64,000 nucleotides of DNA. It comes from Opisthocomus hoazin (taxonomy: Eukaryota > Chordata > Aves > Opisthocomiformes > Opisthocomidae). A program made the translations under genes and the position numbers. Within the stretch, counting starts at the first letter, position 1. Every line of letters begins with the position of its first letter. Shown one piece after another: positions 9,433 through 17,643 of the stretch. The notes beneath the pieces are model-generated. The model was given only the letters and a program-made list of their open reading frames with translations. It was not told the DNA's origin and searched no databases. The stretch lies in NCBI RefSeq assembly GCF_030867145.1, contig NC_134418.1, forward strand, positions 3,654,802 through 3,718,801, given 5' to 3'.

Positions 9433-10664
9433 GTAGGTCCCGGTGGGATGGGGGAATGGCTCACCCCGAGCCCAGACCCCCTAACCCCCCGCCGCCGTGC
9501 AGTGCCTGCCCTGCGGTCCCAGGAACAAGGGTCGCTGCTTCGGGCCGGGCATCTGCTGCGGAGACGAGCTGGGCTGTTACCTGGGCACGGCCGAAACGCT
9601 GCGATGCCGGGAGGAGAGCTTCCTGCCGACGCCCTGCGAGTCGGGGGGCAAAGCCTGCGGCGACGGCGGAGCGAGCTGCGCGGCCCCCGGCATCTGCTGC
9701 AGCAGCGGTGAGGGCGGCGGCGGGACCCCGGCCATGCCGGGACTCTCGGCACGGGGCAGAGGGCACAGGGGGGATGCGGGAGAGGGGACGTCACCCGAAG
9801 GGTCATGTTTGTCACCTCTGTCCCCAACAGGCAGGGCCACCCCGCTCGGGGGGGGATCCCGACCCCGCGGAAGGTGACAATGGCCTGGGAGGGTTTGGGG
9901 AACGGGGGGAAGCAAGCAGCAAACGAATTGGGGGTGGTGGGGGGCTGAGCGAGCAGCAGGGTTCCCACAGCCCACGCCCCGTCCCACTGTCACAGAACGG
10001 TCAGGGTCGGCAGGGACCTCTGGGGGTCACCCAGTCCAACCCCCTGCCCAAGCAGGGTCACCCACAGCAGGCTGCACAGCACCGCGGCCAGGCGGGGCTG
10101 GAATATCTCCAGAGAAGGAGACTCCACAGCCTCCCTGGGCAGCCTGGGCCAGGGCTCCGGCACCCTCAGAGGGAAGAAGTTCTTCCTCATCTTCAGCTGG
10201 AGCTTCCTCTGCTTCAGTTTGTGCCCATTGCCTCTTGTCCTGTCGCTGGGCACCACTGGAAAGAGTCTGGCCCCGTCCTCCTGACCCCCACCCTGCAGAT
10301 ATTTAGAGGCATTTCGAAGGTCCCCTCGCAGCCTTCTCTTCTCCAGGCTGAACAAGCCCAGCTCCCTCAGCCTCAACTCGTAGGAGAGATGCTCCAGTCC
10401 CCTCCTCATCCTTGTAGCCCTTTCACCAGGCTCTTCCCCAAATCCCAGCCTCTCTCCTCAGTCAGACCCCACCGGAGGTCTCGCTCCAGAGCCCGGGGAG
10501 CTCCAGGGCACGATGCCGCCGCCGTCTCGCTCGGTGCTGTGCAGACGGGGGTCTCTGCGGGCAGGTCCGTGCCGCCTCGGCTGACGCGGGGCTCTCCCCT
10601 TTCTCCCCACGCAGAGGGCTGCGTGGCCGACGCGTCCTGCGACCAAGACACGCTCTTCACATAG
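9313..10664 (+). CDS. OXT: Mesotocin-neurophysin precursor (avian OXT orthologue), three coding exons
   Basis: Precursor of mesotocin, the Ile8 form of oxytocin, released from hypothalamic neurons together with its neurophysin. Coding exons 9313-9432, 9503-9707 and 10615-10664 join in phases 0 and 1 to give 124 residues. There is a 19-residue signal peptide, then [12 protein letters not shown] and a Cys-rich neurophysin ending [15 protein letters not shown]. There is no copeptin, as expected for the oxytocin branch. Exon 2 is 205 nt, one codon longer than in vasotocin, because of the GDGGASCA loop. Intron 1 is only 70 bp and intron 2 contains a CR1 copy. A canonical TATA box and an AATAAA flank the gene. 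A 36-nt stretch over the signal-peptide end and hormone is identical to vasotocin. It is tail-to-tail with MRPS26. Confidence 0.97.
9503..9707 (+). CDS. OXT: Mesotocin exon 2 (neurophysin core)
   Basis: 205 nt from [10 protein letters not shown] to GICCSS. The acceptor is CGTGCAG and the donor is CG/GTGAGG, phase 1. Confidence 0.96.
9990..10424 (-). mobile_element. CR1 LINE 3' fragment, mesotocin intron 2
   Basis: About 435 bp, tail at CACAGAACGG, truncated at GGGCTACAAGGATGAGGA (minus sense). Confidence 0.92.
10615..10664 (+). CDS. OXT: Mesotocin exon 3 (neurophysin C-terminus)
   Basis: 50 coding nt after CCCACGCAG. It encodes the end of neurophysin with its last two Cys and then TAG. The preceding CR1 ends about 190 bp upstream. 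Confidence 0.93.
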
Positions 10665-10786
10665 ACCACCCCGGAGGGAGGAACCCGCAGGACCCCTCGG
10701 CCAGTCGGCCGCTTCCACATCTACCGAGCCGAGAACAGACGAGCCCAGGTCTGCGACTCAAGATTTAAGCGATGATCTTCATTAGA

Positions 10787-10792
10787 AATAAA
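10787..10792 (+). terminator. OXT: Polyadenylation signal of mesotocin
   Basis: AATAAA lies 123 bp after the stop, within ATTAGAAATAAAACTTG. Confidence 0.85.
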
Positions 10793-10796
10793 ACTT

Positions 10797-11096
10797 GTAC
10801 GGAGAAAAAAAAAAGCCCAAAGTCTGTGTTTTCCACGCGTTTGCCTGGTTTTGGCTTGGACTCCAACTGCTGGGGAGGGCTGGCTGGAGAGAAAATGCCG
10901 TTTCTAGGAGTGCAGATGGAAGGAGCGAGGGCGGGGGGCAGGGGGATGGGCGGGTGGTGGGACCAGGCTTCAGCTGCACCGCAGTGAGCGCCCAGCTGGC
11001 AGCCCAAAAAGCAGCGATTTTGGGGCGCAACTGACCTCCAGCACGCTTGGGGAGCCCCAGGGCAAGCATAGCTCAGTCTGAAAATTAATATATAAT
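10797..11096. other. Intergenic gap between mesotocin and a CR1 copy
   Basis: 300 bp downstream of the mesotocin poly(A) signal. No feature recognised. Confidence 0.4.
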
Positions 11097-11418
11097 ATAA
11101 ATATCTGCAAGGTGGGGGTCAGGAGGACGGGGCCAGACTCTTTCCAGTGGTGCCCAGCAACAGGACAAGGGGCAACAGGCACAAACTGAAGCAGAGGAAG
11201 CTCCAGCTGAAGATGAGGAAGAACTTCTTCATTCTGAGGGTGACGGAGCCCTGGCCCAGGCTGCCCAGGGAGGCTGTGGAGTCTCCTTCTCTGGAGATAT
11301 TCCAGACCCGCCTGGACGCGGTGCTGTGCAGCCTGCTGTGGGTGACCCTGCTTGGGCAGGGGGTTGGGCTGGGTGACCCACAGAGGTCCCTTCCAACCCC
11401 AACCATTCTGAGATTCTG
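11097..11418 (+). mobile_element. CR1 LINE 3' fragment between mesotocin and MRPS26
   Basis: Begins ATAAATATCTGCAAGG and ends CTGAGATTCTGT. It lies in the shared downstream region of two convergent genes. Confidence 0.92.
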
Positions 11419-11827
11419 TCCCCTCCACCACCAAAAGCCACAGGGCCAGCGCTTCCCACAAAGCCGTTCCGACCCCACTTTCGTCCCAAAGCGCCTAGAG
11501 GGGTCGAGACGCGAACAGCGGCCACAGCGGGGAGCTCAGAGCCTCCGCGCTTTTCGGAGGGACCCAACCCCGCGGGAGGTGGAATCGTGACGGGCACACG
11601 AGCGGCAGCAGCTCCTCCGCCCCCTCGCAGGGCTGAGGCAGAGCCCAGCGCCTTCACCGCTCGCCGCCAGCCCGAGTTTCTCCCTCGCCCTGGTTCCCGC
11701 GGGCGCTGAGTCTTCGCAAGAACCACAGCCGGAGCCGCAGGCTTTCTCCAACGATCCCACGGCTGATTTATACATGAAAGGGAAGAAACCGGCTCGTAAG
11801 CGGAGCCTCTGGACCGAAACCGGGCCG
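11419..11827 (-). other. MRPS26: MRPS26 3' flank with probable short 3' UTR
   Basis: No AATAAA lies downstream of the MRPS26 stop. A variant signal TATAAA on the minus strand at 11766-11771, 57 bp after the stop, is the best candidate. Confidence 0.35.
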
Positions 11828-11959
11828 CTAAGACAACACCGTCCGTCTGACGATCCGCCCGTCCCTGTCGATGGCGAAGTTGTAGTTGCGAGGGTTGTCC
11901 AGGCACTCCTCGATCCGCGCCTCCAGGTTCTCGGCAGTGATGAAGGTCTTGGCTTCCTC
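11828..11959 (-). CDS. MRPS26: MRPS26 exon 4 (C-terminus)
   Basis: 132 nt encoding [20 protein letters not shown], then [13 protein letters not shown] to a TAG stop. It is close in sequence to the end of mammalian mS26 (ENLEARVE, NYNWAI). Confidence 0.93.
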   Translation of the reverse strand, partial: EEAKTFITAENLEARIEECLDNPRNYNFAIDRDGRIVRRTVLS

Positions 11960-14519
11960 CTGAGCGAAGGAGAAGCGCCGGCTCGTTACGCCTGGAGCTC
12001 GGGGCTCTCCGCCAGACCCCCACCATGCCACCAGCCCCGCCGGGACCTCAGCAGGAGCCGAGCCCGGGCGGAGGAAACCTTTCTTCTCCCACCCAGGATT
12101 ATCCCAGCCGGTTCTCCGAGCTCTCGCTCCACCTCCGCCCCATCCCGCGCGCTGTCAGCACCCCCGCGAGGCGCCAACGCTCGCCTCCCCAGCTACCGAC
12201 ATCAAGATTCTCCGGAAAACCAGCCGACGGCTTTCCGCGTCGCTGCCACAGCACCGGCCGCTCTCACCTGCAGCTGCAGAACCTCCTTCTCCTTCTCCTT
12301 CAGGAAAGCCTCCATCTTCTCAGCCTGCTTCTCCGCAGCCTCTAACTTCTGCCTCTTCTCTTCTTCCTCTTCTTTCCTAAGCCGTTCCTCTCTGCCACGC
12401 GGAAAGGAGGGGGAAAATAAACCAAACAAGGGTTTGCTGATCCCGAGGGATGCGAAGCCGCCACGTCTGCGCAGCCAGAATGAAGGGGAAGGAACAGAGC
12501 CCCCCCAGCACGGGGATGAAGAGCGTTCCCCTTCCTCCCACAAGAGAAAAACGAACGCAGAACCGTAAAGCAGCCGGGTTCGGGCCGACGAGCAGCGGTG
12601 CAGACGCTCGCCTGGGGAGCTCCAAGTCGGAGTCCACGATTCTCCCGGCGGGACCGGGACGGGGAAGCGCCAGGGCTTCGCGACGGGCCGAGGGACGGCT
12701 GCGTGCGCGCTTAAAAACAGGTCAAAAAATCACGCCGAGCGCCTTTGTAAAAACCAAGCCCGGCTCTACCCGGCCCCGGTGTCGAGTTCGGTTCTGCGGA
12801 AGGAAAAACCGGAGCCGTGGAGGGCGGTGGTTCCCCCCCAGCACCCCGGGCTGGCGCTGCCTGACCTGCGCGCCCGCTGCCGGGCGTTCTCGGCTGCGTT
12901 CCAGGCCATCAGGTGTCGGTGCTCCTCGGCCAGCGCCGCCGTGTCCTCCGCGCAGAGCAGGGCCTCCCGCTTCTTCTGCACCACCTCGGCCCGGAACTCG
13001 GCCCTGGGTGGGGGGAAAGGGGGGGGGTCGCTGAGTTCCGGCCCCGGGGGCTTCTCCCAAAGCTGCCCCACGGCAGAGCCCCATGGCCCCGGCCCTCCCC
13101 TGCCCCACACCAACCCGGAGTCCAGCCACCCCTGCTCCAAAGCGGCCCCAGAGCCCCCCCCAACAACCTTCCCCTGCCACCCAGCAGCCCCCCACCCAGC
13201 ACCCTGCCCCACAGCCGCCCCATACTCAGCCCCCCAACTCCATACCCAGCCCCCCAACCCCATATTCAGTCCTCCAACCTTCCCCTGCCCCCCAGCAGCC
13301 CCCCACCCAGCACCCTGCCGCGCAACCACCCCATGCTCAGCCCCTCAACCCCACAGCCAGCCCCCCAACCCCATGTCCAGTCCCCGAACCATGTCCTGCC
13401 CCAGAGCAACCCCACACTCAGCAGCCTGCCCCATACCCAGCCCCACAGCTAGCCCCCTACCCTACAACCAGCCCCATACCCAGCCCCCCAACCCTCTCCT
13501 GCCCCACAGCAATCCCAGAGCCCCACAGCAGCCCCACAGCCCTACAGCCAGCCCCCTGTCCCATAACCAGCCCCACAGCCAGCCTTCTCCCTCACAAGCA
13601 GCCCCACAACCCAATTCCGCACCACAAGCCCAACCCTCCCCTGCCCCACAGCAGCCCCACAGCCCTACCCACAGCACCCTGCACCACAGCGGCCCCATAC
13701 CCGGCCGCACAGCAGCTTCAGAGCCCCGTACCCGGCCTCACAGCAGCTTCAGAGCCCCGCACCCGGCCCCACAGCAGCTTCAGAGCCCCGCACCCGGCCC
13801 CACAGCAGCTTCAGAGCCCCGCACCCGGCCCCAGAGCCAGCCCCCCAACCCCAAACCCAGTCCCCCAAACCCATACCCGGCTCCACAGCAGCTTCAGAGC
13901 CCCGCACCCGGCCCCACAGCACCTTCAAAGCCCCATCCCAGCCCCGGAGCCAGCCCCCCAACCCCAAACCCAGTCCCCCAAACCCATACCCGGCTCCACA
14001 GCAGCTTCAGAGCCCCGCACCCGGCCCCACAGCACCTTCAGAGCCCCGCACCCGGCCCCAGAGCCAGCCCCCCAACCCCAAACCCAGTCCCCCAAACCCA
14101 TACCCGGCTCCACAGCAGCTTCAGAGCCCCACAGCCAGCCCCCCCACCCCCATAGCCGGCCCCACCAGCCCCACAGCCGGCCCCCCAACCCCATACCCGG
14201 CCCCACAGCCGCCCCACAGCCAGCCCCCCCGCCGGACGGGTACCGGAGGGCGCGGAGCAGCAGCCGGTGCAGCCGGTACCGCTCCAGGACCACCAGCAGC
14301 TCCTCGGGGTCGACGGGCGGCGGCATCTTCACCCGCGACGCCTTCGACTTGGCGGGGGGGGTCGTGCCGCGTCTTGCGGCCCCGCGCCGGGACCACCCGC
14401 GGCTCCCAGCAGGCCCCGGGCCCGGCTCCCGCTCCCGGCCGGGCGGCGGGGCCCAACGCGGGGCCCAACGCGGCCCCCAGGGCCGGGCCCGGGCGGCAGC
14501 GCCACAGCGCCGGCAGCAT
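11828..14519 (-). CDS. MRPS26: Mitochondrial ribosomal protein mS26, four coding exons, with a one-base frameshift in exon 1
   Basis: Component of the small subunit of the mitochondrial ribosome, imported into the matrix. Coding exons in transcript order are 14519-14244, 13003-12866, 12391-12268 and 11959-11828. The N-terminus ([11 protein letters not shown]) is Arg/Ala-rich, as in a mitochondrial presequence. Family landmarks follow: [44 protein letters not shown], a charged coiled-coil helix ([20 protein letters not shown]...KEKEVLQLQ) and a C-terminus with [26 protein letters not shown] and AKSK lie in different frames, separated by a run of eight G at 14354-14361 (plus strand). One base fewer gives 222 residues, against about 205 in human, and every other exon phase agrees. 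A homopolymer sequence error is more likely than a dead gene. Intron 1 is mostly tandem repeats. Confidence 0.9.
12268..12391 (-). CDS. MRPS26: MRPS26 exon 3 (charged coiled coil)
   Basis: 124 nt encoding an unbroken Glu/Lys/Arg-rich helix ending EVLQLQ. The donor is CAG/GTGAGA in phase 0. The acceptor at GTGGCAG restores the phase left by exon 2. Confidence 0.9.
12866..13003 (-). CDS. MRPS26: MRPS26 exon 2
   Basis: 138 nt. It completes an Arg codon, then encodes [17 protein letters not shown] to NARQRAR. It contains the [12 protein letters not shown] block typical of mS26. The acceptor is CACCCAG and the donor is CAG/GTCAGG. Confidence 0.92.
13085..13682. repeat. Degenerate CCCCACAGC-type repeat, MRPS26 intron 1
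   Basis: Interspersed short units such as CCCCACAGCAGCCCC and CCCCCAACCCCATA without strict period. The strand bias is extreme (C/A on plus). It merges into the regular minisatellite that follows. Confidence 0.75.
13683..14225. repeat. 31-bp minisatellite with higher-order structure, MRPS26 intron 1
   Basis: Units based on CCCCACAGCAGCTTCAGAGC followed by CCCGCACCCGG alternate with a block containing CCAGAGCCAGCCCCCCAACC and CCCAAACCCATACCCGGCT. The composite is repeated three times between about 13830 and 14130. Open frames through it are artefacts. Confidence 0.88.
14244..14519 (-). CDS. MRPS26: MRPS26 exon 1
   Basis: Start codon to the ALR codon, ending at CCG/GTACCC. Its 276 nt are exactly one more than the reading frame allows. 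The extra base falls in the G8 run at 14354-14361. The presequence contains a short internal duplication (ALGPALGPA) from a 12-bp tandem repeat. Confidence 0.88.
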
Positions 14520-14549
14520 GGCGGCGGCGGACGGGGCGGGGCCGCGAGA

Positions 14550-14640
14550 CCGGAAGTGACGAAACCCCACCGCCCCGCCCCGAACCGCGAGGCGCCGGGG
14601 GAAAGGGAGCCATGGCGCAGGGGCTGACGGGAAATGTAGT
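14550..14640 (-). promoter_or_regulatory. MRPS26: MRPS26 core promoter: ETS/NRF-2 site and ZNF143-like site
   Basis: CCGGAAGTGA at 14550-14559 is a strong ETS (GABPA/NRF-2) site, 31 bp before the ATG. ACTACATTTCCC (minus strand, 14629-14640) matches the ZNF143 motif with one change. ETS plus ZNF143 in a CpG-rich, TATA-less setting is common for nuclear genes of mitochondrial proteins. Binding is inferred. Confidence 0.6.
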
Positions 14641-14654
14641 GCGGGGCGCGGCAC

Positions 14655-14850
14655 AGCCCCACGGGGCACGGCTCCGCCCACGGGGCACGGCTCCGCCCAC
14701 GCCGCAAGGCTCCGCCTACGGGGAATGGCTCCCCGCCACAGGACATGGCTCCACCCACGGGGCAAGGCCCCCCCCACTAGATACAGCCCCGCCCACGGGA
14801 CACGCCCCCACCCCCCGCGACGCGGCACCGCCCACGGGACTTCCCCCCCC
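14655..14850. repeat. GC-box minisatellite between MRPS26 and GNRH2
   Basis: About eight degenerate copies of a 21-25 bp unit built on CACGGGGCACGGCTCCGCCC. Each unit carries a CCGCCC or CCACGGG core that could bind Sp/KLF factors. It sits 140-330 bp upstream of the MRPS26 start codon and 125-320 bp beyond the GNRH2 poly(A) signal. Confidence 0.7.
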
Positions 14851-14975
14851 CCCCGCGAGAGACACGGTCCCCCCCCAAGCACCGCCCCACGCGAGACACC
14901 AACCCCGCGGCCCGCAGTCCTCCCCGCACACACCCACGCGGGACACTGTTCACGTGACACCCCCCCCGAGCCGCT

Positions 14976-14981
14976 TTTATT
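14976..14981 (-). terminator. GNRH2: Polyadenylation signal of GNRH2
   Basis: AATAAA on the minus strand, inside CGCAATAAAAGCGG, 61 bp beyond the GNRH2 stop and about 460 bp before the MRPS26 start codon. Confidence 0.8.
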
Positions 14982-15041
14982 GCGCGGGGGGGGTCCCGCG
15001 TGGGGTGGGTCGCGGTCCCGCGTGGGGTCGGTGGGTGCGGC

Positions 15042-15062
15042 TCAGCCGCGCAGCGCTGCGCC
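15042..15062 (-). CDS. GNRH2: GNRH2 exon 4 (C-terminus)
   Basis: Seven codons GAALRG-stop after the acceptor CCTCCCGCAG. The phase agrees with exon 3, and a poly(A) signal follows within 61 bp. Confidence 0.65.
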   Translation of the reverse strand, partial: GAALRG

Positions 15063-16325
15063 CTGCGGGAGGGGGGCCGCGTCGGGGGGGGGGGCAGGGT
15101 CTCCCCAGACCCCCCCCCCCGCCCCACGGATCCCCACGGACCCCTCCGCGGATCCCCACGGACCCCCCACCCGTGTCCTCCCCCCCCCCGCCCCGCTCAC
15201 CCGCAGCTGCTCCTCCCGCCGCGGCGCCGGCGGCTGCGGAGGGGGGCACGGGGGGGGGCGGCAGCGCCAGAGCGGGGCCGGGACCTGCGGGACAGCGGCG
15301 GCGTGGGGGGGGGCACGCAGCCCCGGGGGGGTAATCCCGCGTGAGGGGGTGATCTCGAGGAGGTAAACCCGCGTGGGGGAATCCTGGCGGGGTAATCCCA
15401 AGGGGGGGGATCCCAAGGGGGTAGTCCCGCGGGGGGGGGTTGATCCCGGGGGGGTAATCCCGCGGGGGGGGTTAATCCCGCGGAGGTGATCCCGCATGGG
15501 GTTTAATCCCGAGTGGGGTGTAATCCCGCGTGAGGGAATCCCGGGGGGGGGGAGTAATACCGCGGGGGGGGGGGGGGATCCCAGGGGGGTAATCCCGGTG
15601 GGGTAATCCCAGGGGATGAATCCAGCAGGGGGTTAGTTCTGGGGGGGGGTAACCCCGCGGGGGGGATAATCCCGGGGGGGTAACTCGGAGGGGGGCGGTA
15701 CCGATCGGGGAATAACCCGGGGGGGGGATAATCCGAGGGGGGGGTAATCCCGAGGGGACAATCGGGGGGGCGATAATCCGGGAGGGGGCCGGGGGGTTTT
15801 GATAAACGCGAAGGGGGCATAATCCAGGGAGGGTAATTTGAGGGAGGGTCGCCCGTGGGGGAGGGGGGGAATGGGGGGTCCTAAATTCGAGGGGAGATAA
15901 CTCGGTGGGGGGCGATACCGACGGGGGGGTAATCCCGGAGGGGTAATCTCGGGGGGGGTTAATCCCGGTGGGGGGGAGATAACGTGGGGGGGTTAACAGG
16001 GGGGGGTTAATCCCGGGGGGGGTTAATCTCGGGGGGGAGATAATCCGGGGGGTAATCCCGGGGGGGTTAAGGGTGGGTTAATCTCGGGGGGGATAATCCC
16101 GGGGGCGTAATCCCGGGGGGGTTAATTCGGGGGGGAATCACCGCGGAGCAGGGGACCGTCACCCCGGGGGGGTCGCGGGGGAGTCCGTACCTGCGGGGCG
16201 GGGGGGCCGGAGTCCCTCTTGCCCCCCGGGAACCAGCCGTGGGACCAGTGCTGCGCGCGGGCCGCCGCCACCAGCGCCACCAGTACCACCAGTGCCACCA
16301 GCAGCGGGGACCCGCGGGGGGACAT
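15042..16325 (-). CDS. GNRH2: Progonadoliberin-2 (GnRH-II precursor) with Phe at hormone position 8
   Basis: Precursor of the midbrain GnRH-II decapeptide. The coding exons are 16325-16191, 15284-15201 and 15062-15042, giving 79 residues. Residues 1-24 are a Leu/Val-rich signal peptide ending AARA. The hormone QHWSHGWFPG follows, then GKR for amidation and cleavage. Residue 8 of the hormone is TTC (Phe) at 16232-16230, where the family has Tyr. The associated peptide has LWRCRPPPC, matching the LC-x4-C core of fish GnRH-II associated peptide (known pattern), then PRREEQLRGAALRG. All introns are GT-AG in phase 0, and an AATAAA lies 61 bp after the stop. Exon 1 is probably non-coding, near 17568-17590. 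The hormone exon is certain; exons 3 and 4 rest on splice sites, phase and the C-x4-C match. Confidence 0.9.
15201..15284 (-). CDS. GNRH2: GNRH2 exon 3 (associated peptide)
   Basis: 84 nt, 28 codons, VPAPLWRCRPPPC to RREEQLR, between TGTCCCGCAG and CGG/GTGAGC. It is very Pro-rich. The C-x4-C spacing equals that of the fish peptide. An internal AG could serve as an alternative, shorter acceptor. Confidence 0.72.
15330..16140. repeat. G-run/TAATCC minisatellite filling GNRH2 intron 2
   Basis: Irregular units of about 14-35 bp, G5-G12 followed by GTAATCCCG, with the core TAATCC present about 20 times. It lies between GNRH2 exons 2 and 3. The G-rich strand is plus, so the transcript strand is C-rich. 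The repeat is obvious; the period is loose. Confidence 0.88.
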
Positions 16326-16334
16326 GGCGGGGGG
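16191..16334 (-). CDS. GNRH2: GNRH2 exon 2 (signal peptide and hormone)
   Basis: The acceptor is GTGCCCGCAG, followed by 9 nt of 5' UTR and then the ATG at 16325. Codons 1-45 end with GPPAPQ at CAG/GTACGG. It holds the decapeptide and its GKR site. Confidence 0.94.
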
Positions 16335-16354
16335 CTGCGGGCACGAGGGGGCGT

Positions 16355-17545
16355 GAGCGCCCGTGGGTGCTGCCGTTCGGCAAAGCCCCCCCGGGTGCCG
16401 TGCGAGGTGGGCTCGGGGGGGGGATAAGGGTGGGGGAACACCCGTGGGTGCTCTTTGGGGTGGGTTCGGGGATGGGGAGGGGGTGAGCACCCGTGGGTGC
16501 TGCCGGGGGGGGGTGGTCGGGAATGGGGATGTGGAAGAGCTGAGCACCCACGGGTGCTGCTTGGGGGGGGGGGTCAGGGACAGGGCTGAGCAACCGTGGG
16601 TGCTCCTCGGGGTGGGTTCGGGGATGGGGATGTGGAGGGGCTGAGCACCCGTGGGTGCTGCCGGGGAGGTGGTTCCGGCAAAACCAGGCACCCCCGGGTC
16701 TCGTTTGGGGTGGGTTTGGGGATGGGGGTGCAGGGGAGTGAGCACCCGTGGGTGCTGCTGGGGGTGGGGGGGGGGGTCAGGGATGGAGATCTGGCGGGGT
16801 TGAGCACCCACGGGTGCTCTTTGGGGTGGGTTTGGGGATGGGGTGAGCACCCGTGGGGAGGTGGGTCGGCAAAGCCCCCCGGGTCCCGTTTTGGGTGGGC
16901 TCGGGGATGGGGACGCAGGGGATTGAGCACCCGTGGGTGCCGCCGAGGGGTTCGAGGATGGAGATCTGGCGGGGTTGAGCACCCACGGGTGCTCCTTGGG
17001 GTGGGTTCGGGGATGGGTTGAGCACCCGTGGGTGCTGCCGGGGGGTTCAGGGACAGGGCTGAACACCCGTGGGTGCTCTTTGGGGTGGGTTTGGGGATGG
17101 GGATGCAAGGGAGTGACACCCGTGGGTGCTGCCGGGGGGGTTCAAGGGTTGAGATAAGGCGGGGTTGAGCACCCACGGGTGCTCCTTGGGGTGGGTTCGG
17201 GGATGGGGACGTGGAGAGGGTGAGCACCCCGTAGGTGCTGCCGGGGCGGGGGGTCAGGGATGGAGATGTGGAGGGGCTGAGCACCCACGGGTGCTCCTTG
17301 GGGTGGGCTTGGGGATGGGGATGCAGGGGATTGAGCACCCGTGGGTGCTGCCGGGGGAGGTGGGCAGGCAAAGCCCCCCGCGTCCCGTCGGGGGGGGGTG
17401 GCTTTGGGAATGGGGATGCAGAGGGGATGAGCACCTGTGGGTGCTGCTGGGGGGGTTCAGGGACGGAGATGCCGAGGGGTTGCGCCCCCCCGGGTCCCGT
17501 CGGGGGGGGGGGGGTTGGGGGATGGGGATGCTGAGGACCACCCCC
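16355..17545. repeat. About 58-bp palindrome-bearing minisatellite, GNRH2 intron 1
   Basis: About 20 units, each with GAGCACCC(G/A)(T/C)GGGTGCT, an inverted repeat of about 16 nt, followed by a G-rich spacer such as GGGGTGGGTTCGGGGATGGG. Occasional units carry a longer insert with GGCAAAGCC(CCC)GGGTC. Confidence 0.9.
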
Positions 17546-17567
17546 CCCCCCCGCGCCCCCCCCTCAC

Positions 17568-17590
17568 CTGTCCTCTCTGTCTCTGCCTGC
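17568..17590 (-). other. GNRH2: Probable non-coding first exon of GNRH2
   Basis: An exon end at GGACAG/GTGAGG (donor at 17567-17566) lies about 25 bp downstream of a TATA-like box. GNRH2 genes have an untranslated exon 1, so this fits. The 5' limit is inferred from the TATA spacing. Intron 1 would be 17567-16335, almost entirely minisatellite. Confidence 0.5.
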
Positions 17591-17612
17591 GGCCGCGCCC
17601 GCCCGGACCCCG

Positions 17613-17643
17613 CCATTTGTAGCCCCGGGCGGTGCTGACGTCG
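17613..17643 (-). promoter_or_regulatory. GNRH2: GNRH2 promoter: TATA-like box and CRE
   Basis: On the minus strand CTACAAATGG (17622-17613) resembles a TATA box. CGACGTCA (17643-17636), a one-mismatch CRE, lies about 15 bp further upstream. A CRE close to the start is a known feature of human GNRH2, so the layout is suggestive. Confidence 0.5.

Noticed and set aside
13083-14627. 514-codon Pro/Gln/Ala-rich plus-strand frame and overlapping frames
   Set aside because: Translation of the MRPS26 intron 1 repeat, antisense to MRPS26.
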